From assembly GCF_900236475.1 (NCBI RefSeq), contig NZ_LT963352.1:1798001-1862000 (forward strand): a stretch of DNA of 64,000 bases. Reading direction: 5' to 3'. The position numbers were made by a program, and so were the translations under genes. Origin of the DNA: Streptomyces chartreusis NRRL 3882 (GTDB taxonomy: Bacteria > Actinomycetota > Actinomycetes > Streptomycetales > Streptomycetaceae). This document shows, in pieces, positions 57,651 through 64,000 of this stretch (position 1 is its first letter; the number at the start of each line of letters is the position of its first letter). The notes under the pieces are model-generated. The model was not told the origin of the DNA and did no database searches. It saw only the letters and a program-made list of their open reading frames with translations.

Positions 57651-58354
57651 CGTCGCCCTCTCCTCCTCTCTGTTGTCGACGTCGGTGACGGTGCCGTCCT
57701 TGATATACCGGGCGAGGTTGAGCTCCGGGGCGTTGAACCGCTCGCGGACCTCCTCGCCCCACAGCACGGTCTGTGTGCCCTCGTGCTTGACCAGGCCCGG
57801 GTTGATGCCGAGCTTGAAGCCGCCGGGCAGCGGCTTGCCGTCCCGGCAGGGCAGGAAGTCCAGAGGGCTCTCGCCGTCGGCCGCGTACACGACGCAGTCG
57901 GACAGGATCGCCACCGGGTACTGCCCGGTGAACGCCGCATGCCTGACGATCTTCCGGTGCAGGTTGATGCGCGTGCGGGAGATGACCGCCGCGCGGATGT
58001 CCGGCCGCCACGTCGGCCGGGACAAGGCCCGCCAGGGCTTGCCCTGCCGCCAGCCCTCACCGCGCGGGCGCTCGCGCAGCTTGCCCAGGCCGCCCTTGAC
58101 CTTCGCCTTGATCGCCAAGACGACGATCGCCAGCTGCGGGTCACGCTCCTCGTAGCCGTCCATGGCCGCCAGGAAGTCGGCCGGCGACAGGTCGGCGTGC
58201 ACGCCGAGGTCGGCCATCGTGGTGAGGTAGGCGTCGCGGAGCCGGTTGTACCAGCCGTCCAGGTAGCGGCCGTTCTCGTACCGCACGTACGCCTCGAGCG
58301 GCGCGACGTCGTAGCCGAGCTCCACGGCGTAGGCGACGGTGGGCGTGGCGTATC
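57651..58354 (-). pseudogene. tap: Telomere-associated protein gene tap, 5'-truncated
   Basis: About 234 codons of the C-terminal part of Tap, the protein that recruits Tpg to telomere single strands. Recognisable blocks are GRYLDGWYNRLRDAYLTTMA, FKLGINPGLVKHEGTQTVLW and ELNLARYIKDGTVTDVDN. Coding reads (YATPTVAYAVELGYD) right up to the junction with the methyltransferase at 58354, where it is cut; roughly the first two thirds of a ~740-residue Tap is missing. There is no stop codon before tpg: the frame continues through the tpg ATG, giving a Tap-Tpg fusion frame. Confidence 0.85.
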
Positions 58355-58819
58355 CTCACGGCGTTCCCGGATCTCAAGGGCGTCGTCCTCGACACTGCCG
58401 ACGGCCTCGCCCAGGCGCCCGAGACCCTGCGGCGGCACGGGCTCACCGACCGCTGCTCCCTGGTCGCCGGGGACTTCTTCCGGTCGGTGCCCGGGGGCTC
58501 GGACCTCTACCTGATGAAGAGCATCCTGCACGACTGGCCGGACGACCGGGCGGTCACGATCCTGCGCCACTGCCGCGCCGTACTGCCTCCGGGCGGGCGG
58601 GTCCTGATCCTGGAACCGGTGCTGCCCGAGGCCGTCACGACCGGCGGAGACGGGAGCACGTACCTCAGCGACCTCAACATGCTGGTGAACGTGGGCGGCA
58701 GGGAGCGCACCCGCCAGGACTTCGCGGACCTGTGCGATGCCGCCGGCCTGTCCCTCGGCTCCGTCGGCCCGCTCCCGGAGGCCGAGCCGTTCTCCCTGCT
58801 GGAGGCCGTGGCCCGCTGA
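58355..58819 (+). pseudogene. O-methyltransferase, 3' half
   Basis: 154 codons and a stop continuing the gene interrupted at 45740. The frame opens LTAFPDLKGVVLDT and contains LVAGDFFRSVPGGSDLYLMK, SILHDWPDDRAVTILRHCR with the catalytic His of this O-methyltransferase family, and GGRVLILEPVLPE. The restored protein would be 349 residues, normal for the family. An internal ATG could start a short piece, but it lacks the SAM-binding half. Confidence 0.9.
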
Positions 58820-58826
58820 GCCGGCC

Positions 58827-59978
58827 TCAGGCCACCGACCCGATCCGCCCGACCGCCTGCGACTCCGGCTCGTGGTGGATCGGCGTGTGGGCCCCGGTCA
58901 GCGAGACCCCGCTGCCGCCGCGCCGCCCGGCGACGATCTCCGACGCGATCGACAGGGCCGTCTCCTCGGGCGTACGGGCCCCGAGGTCCAGGCCGATCGG
59001 CGAGCGCAGCCGGCTCAATTCCAGCTCGGTGACACCGACGTCGCGCAGGCGCGCGTTGCGGTCCAGGTGGGTGCGCCGGGAGCCCATGGCACCGACGTAC
59101 GCCACCGGCAGGCGCAGCGCCAGTTTCAGCAGGGGCACGTCGAACTTGGCGTCGTGGGTCAGCACGCACAGGACCGTGCGGGCGTCGACGTCCGTGCCCT
59201 CCAGGTAGCGGTGGGGCCACTCGACGACGATCTCGTCGGCCTCCGGGAAGCGCGCCCGGGTCGCGAAGACGGGGCGCGCGTCGCACACCGTGACGCGGTA
59301 GCCGAGGAACTTGCCGATGCGGACCAGGGCGGAGGCGAAGTCGATCGCGCCGAACACGATCATGCGGGGCGGCGGGACGGAGGACTCGACCAGGACGGTG
59401 AGCGGCGCTCCGCAGCGAGAGCCCTGCTCTCCGATCTCCAGGGTGCCCGTGCGGCCGGCGTCCAGGAAGGCGCCCGCCTCCGCGGCGACCGTACGGTCCA
59501 GTTCCGGATGGGCGCCGAAGCCCCCCTCGAGCGTGCCGTCGGGGCGGACCAGCAGGGCCCGGCCCGTCAGTTCGCGCGGACCCGAAACGATCCGCGCCAC
59601 CGCCGCCGCCTCCCCTCGGGCGGCGGCGGTGAGCGCGGACGCGACCACCGGCCGGGCCGGATCGCCGGCCCGCACCGGGGTGACCAGGATGTCGATGACG
59701 CCGCCGCAGGTCAGACCCACGGCGAAGGCGTCGTCGTCGCTGTATCCGAAGCGCTCCAGGACGGTGTCGCCGTCCCGCAGCGCCTGTTCGCACAGCTCGT
59801 AGACCGCGCCCTCCACGCAGCCCCCGGAGACCGAGCCGATCGCCGTGCCCTCGGCGTCCACCGCGAGCGCGGCTCCCGGCTGCCGGGGCGCGCTGCCGCC
59901 GACGGCCACCACGGTGGCCACGGCGAAGTCACGGCCCTGCTCGACCCACCGGTTCAGCTCCTCGGCGATGTCCAGCAT
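58827..59978 (-). CDS. XdhC/CoxI-family molybdenum-cofactor insertion protein
   Basis: 383 residues from ATG 59978 (AAGGAG upstream). The N-terminal XdhC_CoxI domain has AVATVVAVGGSAPRQPGAAL and GSVSGGCVEGAVYEL, with the Cys seen in sulphuration partners; the C-terminal Rossmann domain has VFGAIDFASALVRIGKFLGY, YVGAMGSRRTHLDR and SPIGLDLGARTPEETALSI. XdhC binds and helps sulphurate the molybdopterin cofactor before insertion into xanthine dehydrogenase, whose subunit is encoded in this cluster. Confidence 0.92.
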   Translation of the reverse strand: MLDIAEELNRWVEQGRDFAVATVVAVGGSAPRQPGAALAVDAEGTAIGSVSGGCVEGAVYELCEQALRDGDTVLERFGYSDDDAFAVGLTCGGVIDILVTPVRAGDPARPVVASALTAAARGEAAAVARIVSGPRELTGRALLVRPDGTLEGGFGAHPELDRTVAAEAGAFLDAGRTGTLEIGEQGSRCGAPLTVLVESSVPPPRMIVFGAIDFASALVRIGKFLGYRVTVCDARPVFATRARFPEADEIVVEWPHRYLEGTDVDARTVLCVLTHDAKFDVPLLKLALRLPVAYVGAMGSRRTHLDRNARLRDVGVTELELSRLRSPIGLDLGARTPEETALSIASEIVAGRRGGSGVSLTGAHTPIHHEPESQAVGRIGSVA

Positions 59979-60010
59979 CTGTCTCGGTCTCCTTAAGGCT
60001 GCGGCGGGCG

Positions 60011-61468
60011 TCAGTGGACGCCCAGCCAGCTCTCGATCGGGTTGAGGGCGAAGTAGACGAGGAACACCGCCGTCAGGATCCACATGAAGGCGCCGATCTC
60101 GCGCACCTTGCCCTGGGCGGTCTTGATGGCCACGTAGGAGATGACGCCCGCGGCGACACCGGTGGTGATGGTGTACGTGAAGGGCATCAGCACGACCGTG
60201 AGGAACACCGGGACGGCGGTGGCCCGGTCGGCCCAGTCCACGTGCCGGGCGTTCATCAGCATCATCGCGCCGATGACGACGAGGGCGGCGGAGGCGACCT
60301 CCTGCGGCACGATCGCGGTGAGCGGCGTGAAGAACAGGCAGGCCGCGAAGAACAGGCCGGTGACCACGGACGCGAGACCCGTGCGGGCGCCCTCGCCGAC
60401 ACCGGTCGCCGACTCGATGAACACGGTCTGGCCGGAGCCGCCCGAGACACCGCCGATCGCACCGCCGGCACCGTCGATGAACAGCGCCTTGGACAGGCCC
60501 GGCATCCGGCCCTTGTCGTCGGCGAGCTCGGCCTCGGTGCCGACGCCGATGATGGTCGCCATCGCGTCGAAGAACCCGGCCAGCACCAGCGTGAACACGA
60601 TCATGCCGACGGTCATCGCGCCGACCTCGCCCCAGCCGCCGAACTCCACGTCCCCGAAGAGCGAGAAGTCGGGCATGGACACCGCGCTGCCGTGCAGCTC
60701 GGGGGCACCGCCCGCCCATTGCCTGGGGTCGATGACGCCGGCGGCGTTCAGGATCGCCGCGACGACCGTGCCGCTGACGATGCCGATGAGGATGGCGCCC
60801 GGGATGTTCCGGGCCTGGAGCATGAAGATCAGCAGGAGGGTGCCGGCGAACAGCAGCACCGGCCAGCCGGCCAGTTCGCCCGCCGGGCCGAGCGTGACGG
60901 GGGTGGCCTTCCCCTGGTGCACGAAGCCGGACTTGTAGAAGCCGATGAGGGCGATGAACAGACCGATGCCCATGGTGATGCCGTGCTTGAGCGCGAGCGG
61001 GATCGCGTTCATGATCATCTCGCGCAGACCGGTGACGACCAGCAGCATGATGACCACGCCGTACATCACGCACATGCCCATCGCCTGCGGCCAGGTCATC
61101 TCGGGCGCGACCTGGGAGGCGAGGACTCCGGAGACGGAGAGACCGGCGGCGAGGGCGAGCGGCACCTTGCCGACGAAACCCATCAGCAGCGTGGTGAGGG
61201 CCGCCGCGAACGCGGTCGCGGTGATCAGGCCCTGCTGCGCGAGGGTGTTCCCCGCCGCGTCCTTGCCGGACAGGATCAGGGGGTTGAGCAGGAGGATGTA
61301 CGCCATCGCCATGAAGGTGGTGACGCCGCCGCGCACTTCGCGCGCGACCGTGGACCCTCTGTGGGATATGTGGAAGTACCGGTCGAGCCAGGACCGTCCG
61401 GCCGGGACGCGGGTGCCTTCGCCCGCGTCCTCGGCTGTGGTCCTCGGCTCCAGTGACTGCTGGGTCAT
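60011..61468 (-). CDS. NCS2/AzgA-type purine permease
   Basis: 485 residues with 12-14 hydrophobic segments. WLDRYFHISHRGSTVAREVR before the first helix, GGVTTFMAMAYILLLNP, and SGGSGQTVFIESATGVGEGA are hallmarks of the AzgA-like branch of NCS2 (guanine/hypoxanthine/adenine permeases, proton coupled). Lies 32 bases upstream of xdhC on the same strand, within a purine-degradation cluster, so it probably imports hypoxanthine or a related purine. Confidence 0.92.
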   Translation of the reverse strand: MTQQSLEPRTTAEDAGEGTRVPAGRSWLDRYFHISHRGSTVAREVRGGVTTFMAMAYILLLNPLILSGKDAAGNTLAQQGLITATAFAAALTTLLMGFVGKVPLALAAGLSVSGVLASQVAPEMTWPQAMGMCVMYGVVIMLLVVTGLREMIMNAIPLALKHGITMGIGLFIALIGFYKSGFVHQGKATPVTLGPAGELAGWPVLLFAGTLLLIFMLQARNIPGAILIGIVSGTVVAAILNAAGVIDPRQWAGGAPELHGSAVSMPDFSLFGDVEFGGWGEVGAMTVGMIVFTLVLAGFFDAMATIIGVGTEAELADDKGRMPGLSKALFIDGAGGAIGGVSGGSGQTVFIESATGVGEGARTGLASVVTGLFFAACLFFTPLTAIVPQEVASAALVVIGAMMLMNARHVDWADRATAVPVFLTVVLMPFTYTITTGVAAGVISYVAIKTAQGKVREIGAFMWILTAVFLVYFALNPIESWLGVH

Positions 61469-61542
61469 GTGGGCCTACTCCCAAGTTTCATAGGGGGTTG
61501 GGATGCACGACCCGGGGGACGGCCCGAGACGAACGAGGGGGC

Positions 61543-61563
61543 CCGGGGGACGCGGTCCCCCGG
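61543..61563. terminator. Hairpin terminator downstream of the xanthine dehydrogenase gene
   Basis: CCGGGGGAC-GCG-GTCCCCCGG, a perfect 9-bp stem with a three-base loop, 15 bases beyond the minus-strand stop codon. It separates the dehydrogenase operon from the permease-xdhC unit. Confidence 0.75.
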
Positions 61564-61578
61564 ACGGAACTCTCCTGT

Positions 61579-63978
61579 TCAGGCCTCGGAGAGTGACGTA
61601 CCCGTCAGGTGCTCGGGCCGTACCGGAGTCCGGTTCAGCTCGAGCCCGGTCGCGTTCCGGATGGCCGCGAGGACCGCCGGCGTCGACGACAGGGTGGGTG
61701 CCTCGCCGATGCCGCGCAGCCCGTACGGGGCGTGCTCGTCGGCGAGTTCGAGGACGTCGACCGGGATGGTCGGCGTGTCGAGGATGGTCGGGATCAGGTA
61801 GTCCGTGAAGGAGGGGTTCTTCACCTTCGCCGTCTTGGGGTCGACGATGATCTCCTCCATGACCGCCACGCCCAGACCCTGTGTCGTGCCGCCCTGGATC
61901 TGGCCGAGCACGGACAGCGGGTTGAGCGCCTTGCCGACGTCCTGGGCGCAGGCCAGCTCGATGACCTTCACCAGGCCGAGCTCGGTGTCGACCTCGACGA
62001 CGGCGCGGTGCGCGGCGAAGGAGTACTGGACGTGTCCGTTGCCCTGGCCGGTGCGCAGGTCGAAGGGCTCGGTCGGCCGGTGCCGCCACTCCTCCTCGAC
62101 CTCGACGACCTCGTCCTCCAGGACGTCGGCCAGGTCGCCGAGGACCTCGCCGCCGTCGGTGACGACCTTGCCGCCCTCCAGCAGCAGTTCGGCCGTCGCC
62201 CAGGCCGGGTGGTAGGAGCCGAACTTGCGGCGGCCGATCTCCAGCACCTTCTCGCGGACCAGCTCACAGGCGTTCTTCACGGCGCCACCGGTGACGTACG
62301 TCTGCCGGGAGGCCGACGTCGAACCGGCGCTGCCCACCCGCGTGTCGGCCGGGTTGATGGTCACCTGCGTGACGCCCAGTTCGGTGCGGGCGATCTGCGC
62401 GTGGACCGTGACACCGCCCTGGCCGACCTCGGCCATGGCCGTGTGGACGGTGACGACGGGCTCGCCGCCGACGACCTCCATCCGGACCTTCGCGGTCGAG
62501 TAGTCGTCGAACCCCTCGGAGAAGCCCACGTTCTTGATGCCCACCGCGTAGCCGACACCGCGTACGACGCCTTCGCCGTGCGTGGTGTTGGACAGACCGC
62601 CCGGCAGCTGCCGTACGTCGGCGCCCTCACTGGACTCCCACTGGCGCTCCGGTGGCATCGGCATCGCCTTGACGCGGCGCAGGAGTTCGGCGACCGGGGC
62701 CGGCGAGTCGACCGGCTGCCCCGTCGGCATGATCGTGCCCTGCTCCATGGCGTTGAGCTGCCGGAACTCCACCGGATCCATGCCGAGTTCCTTCGCCAGC
62801 TTGTCCATCTGCGCCTCGTAGGCGAAGCAGGCCTGGACCGCGCCGAAGCCGCGCATGGCGCCGCAGGGCGGGTTGTTGGTGTAGAGGGCGATGGCCTCGA
62901 TGTCCACGTCGTCGATCACGTACGGGCCGACCGACAGGGAGGAGGCGTTGCCGACGACGGCCGGGGAGGCGGAGGCGTAGGCGCCGCCGTCCAGGACGAT
63001 CCGGCACTTCATGTGCGTGAGCTTGCCGTCCTTGGTGGCCCCGTGCTCGTAGTGGAGCTTGGCGGGGTGGCGGTGGACGTGCCCGAAGAAGGACTCGAAC
63101 CGGTTGTAGACGATCTTGACGGGCTTGCCCGTGCGCAGCGCCAGCAGGCAGGCGTGGATCTGCATCGACAGGTCCTCGCGGCCGCCGAACGCGCCGCCGA
63201 CGCCGGACAGCGTCATCCGCACCTTGTCCTCGGGCAGGCCGAGCACGGGCGCGATCTGGCGCAGGTCGCTGTGCAGCCACTGGGTGGCGATGTAGAGGTG
63301 GACGCCGCCGTCCTCCTCCGGCACGGCGAGGCCGGACTCGGGGCCGAGGAAGGCCTGGTCCTGCATGCCGAAGGTGTACTCGCCCTCGACGATCACGTCG
63401 GCCCGCTCGCGGGCCCGGGCCACGTCCCCGCGGACGATCGGCTGGCGGTGGACGATGTTCGGGTGCGGGACATGACCGGCGTGGTGGTCGTCGCGGTTCT
63501 CGTGGACGAGGATCGCGTCCGGCGCGGTCGCGGAGGCCTCGTCGGTGATGACGGGCAGCTCCCGGTAGTCCACCTTGATCTTCGCGGCGGCGCGGCGCGC
63601 GGTCTCCGGGTGGTCGGCGGCGACGATCGCGACCGGCTCGCCGTGGTGGCGGACCTTGCCGTGGGCGAGGACCGGGGTGTCCTGGATCTCCAGCCCGTAG
63701 TTCTTCACGTCGGTCGGCAGGTCGTCGTACGTCAGCACGGCGTGGACGCCCGGCAGGGCCAGGGCCTCGCTCGTGTCGATGGAGACGATCTCGGCGTGTG
63801 CCACGGTCGAGCGGAGGATCTGGCCCCACAGCATGTCCTCGTGCCACATGTCGGACGAGTACGCGAACTCACCGGTGACCTTGAGGACGCCGTCCGGGCG
63901 GAGCGTGGACTCGCCGATGCCGCCCTTGGTCTGCGAGCCCTGGGTGATCTTGGTGGGGGTTCCGTTGGGGGAAGACAT
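61579..63978 (-). CDS. Xanthine dehydrogenase molybdopterin-binding subunit
   Basis: 799 residues. The aldehyde oxidase/xanthine dehydrogenase hammerhead domain comes first (GQILRSTVAHAEIVSIDTSE), then the Mo-cofactor domains with GVGGAFGGREDLSMQ, the substrate-site Arg region PPCGAMRGFGAVQACFAYE, and a C-terminal LRGIGEAPT containing the catalytic Glu. Oxidises hypoxanthine to xanthine to urate with water as oxygen donor. As a separate polypeptide it needs FAD and 2Fe-2S subunits; at least one ends immediately upstream at the window edge. Confidence 0.93.
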   Translation of the reverse strand: MSSPNGTPTKITQGSQTKGGIGESTLRPDGVLKVTGEFAYSSDMWHEDMLWGQILRSTVAHAEIVSIDTSEALALPGVHAVLTYDDLPTDVKNYGLEIQDTPVLAHGKVRHHGEPVAIVAADHPETARRAAAKIKVDYRELPVITDEASATAPDAILVHENRDDHHAGHVPHPNIVHRQPIVRGDVARARERADVIVEGEYTFGMQDQAFLGPESGLAVPEEDGGVHLYIATQWLHSDLRQIAPVLGLPEDKVRMTLSGVGGAFGGREDLSMQIHACLLALRTGKPVKIVYNRFESFFGHVHRHPAKLHYEHGATKDGKLTHMKCRIVLDGGAYASASPAVVGNASSLSVGPYVIDDVDIEAIALYTNNPPCGAMRGFGAVQACFAYEAQMDKLAKELGMDPVEFRQLNAMEQGTIMPTGQPVDSPAPVAELLRRVKAMPMPPERQWESSEGADVRQLPGGLSNTTHGEGVVRGVGYAVGIKNVGFSEGFDDYSTAKVRMEVVGGEPVVTVHTAMAEVGQGGVTVHAQIARTELGVTQVTINPADTRVGSAGSTSASRQTYVTGGAVKNACELVREKVLEIGRRKFGSYHPAWATAELLLEGGKVVTDGGEVLGDLADVLEDEVVEVEEEWRHRPTEPFDLRTGQGNGHVQYSFAAHRAVVEVDTELGLVKVIELACAQDVGKALNPLSVLGQIQGGTTQGLGVAVMEEIIVDPKTAKVKNPSFTDYLIPTILDTPTIPVDVLELADEHAPYGLRGIGEAPTLSSTPAVLAAIRNATGLELNRTPVRPEHLTGTSLSEA

Positions 63979-63980
63979 GA

Positions 63981-64000
63981 TCAGACCGCCTCTCCCTGCC
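63981..64000 (-). CDS. 3' end of upstream gene, probably another xanthine dehydrogenase subunit
   Basis: Only the last codons (ending QGEAV and TGA at 63983-63981) are inside the window. The two-base spacing to the next ATG implies translational coupling. FAD-binding subunit is the most common neighbour; identity cannot be read from so few residues. Confidence 0.4.

Larger units (their letters stand above)
45741..58354. mobile_element. 12.6-kb inserted segment of linear-replicon/subtelomeric origin
   Basis: Both edges are defined by the split methyltransferase: joining 45740 to 58355 restores an uninterrupted AAVLTAFPD coding sequence. The right edge cuts through tap, so the segment is a fragment, not an intact integrative element. 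No integrase, transposase or relaxase gene is visible inside. It contains tap and tpg remnants, several multiply frameshifted genes, and apparently intact accessory genes. The only base identity I see at both junctions is a TC dinucleotide (45739-45740 and 58353-58354), so illegitimate recombination, or a serine-recombinase crossover whose enzyme has been lost, are the options. Confidence 0.75.

Noticed and set aside
45741-58354. Functional integrative element (AICE or serine-integrase island)
   Set aside because: No integrase, excisionase, replication or transfer gene is visible, and the right boundary cuts through tap, so an intact self-moving element is not supported.

Overview
The window looks like a piece of a Streptomyces chromosome. 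Base composition is very GC-rich with third-position G/C bias, many genes overlap by ATGA or GTGA, several promoters appear leaderless, and the content is typical of the genus: a malEFG-aglA-malR locus, pntAB, mutAB-meaB, an ADP-heptose-type glycan operon and Tap/Tpg telomere genes. No tRNA, rRNA or CRISPR array was seen.

Layout. 1-7.2 kb: the 3' part of a large LuxR regulator, a secreted trypsin with promoter and terminator, a 5'-truncated LysE exporter, an AlkZ-like winged-helix protein, a YihY membrane protein and an MFS pump. 7.5-14.1 kb: methylmalonyl-CoA mutase (mutA-mutB-meaB, translationally coupled) and argG with an ARG-box-like operator. 14.1-19.4 kb: pntB/pntA transhydrogenase, a second MFS pump and a VOC protein. 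19.5-26.6 kb: AraC regulator and the maltose/maltodextrin operon malE-malF-malG-aglA with divergent malR. 26.6-29.4 kb: a decayed methyltransferase, a Fur/Zur-type regulator with a Fur-like box inside its promoter, a pyruvyltransferase-family protein and a DUF3040 protein. 29.5-41.8 kb: eleven tightly packed minus-strand genes that make NDP-heptose (GmhA, HldE-like, GmhB) and carry six or seven glycosyltransferases and a carbamoyltransferase, plus a nearby sugar-nucleotide SDR. 41.9-45.1 kb: a CE4 deacetylase lipoprotein, a Vgb-type streptogramin lyase, an SRPBCC protein and an AraC regulator.

45.2-58.8 kb is the most unusual part. An O-methyltransferase gene is split: codons for its first 195 residues end at 45740 and its remaining 154 residues resume, in the matching codon phase, at 58355. 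The intervening 12.6 kb looks like linear-replicon or subtelomeric DNA. Its right edge is a 5'-truncated tap fused in frame to a frameshifted tpg, and it holds several decayed genes (an HTH-type protein, an AraC regulator, a DinB polymerase). It also carries intact accessory genes: a DUF4145 gene between imperfect inverted repeats, a SpoIIE-type phosphatase, a PASTA lipoprotein, and a small locus that is my main candidate for an undescribed system. That locus encodes a Sec-exported 165-residue protein with an acidic pro-region and a Lys/Trp-rich cationic C-terminal part resembling aureocin A53/lacticin Q bacteriocins, a 102-residue membrane protein, and a divergent CPBP (bacteriocin-immunity type) intramembrane protease.

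58.8-64 kb: purine catabolism, with XdhC, an NCS2 purine permease, the xanthine dehydrogenase molybdopterin subunit and the last codons of a further subunit. All functions are inferred from sequence reading and recalled family motifs; no database search was run.
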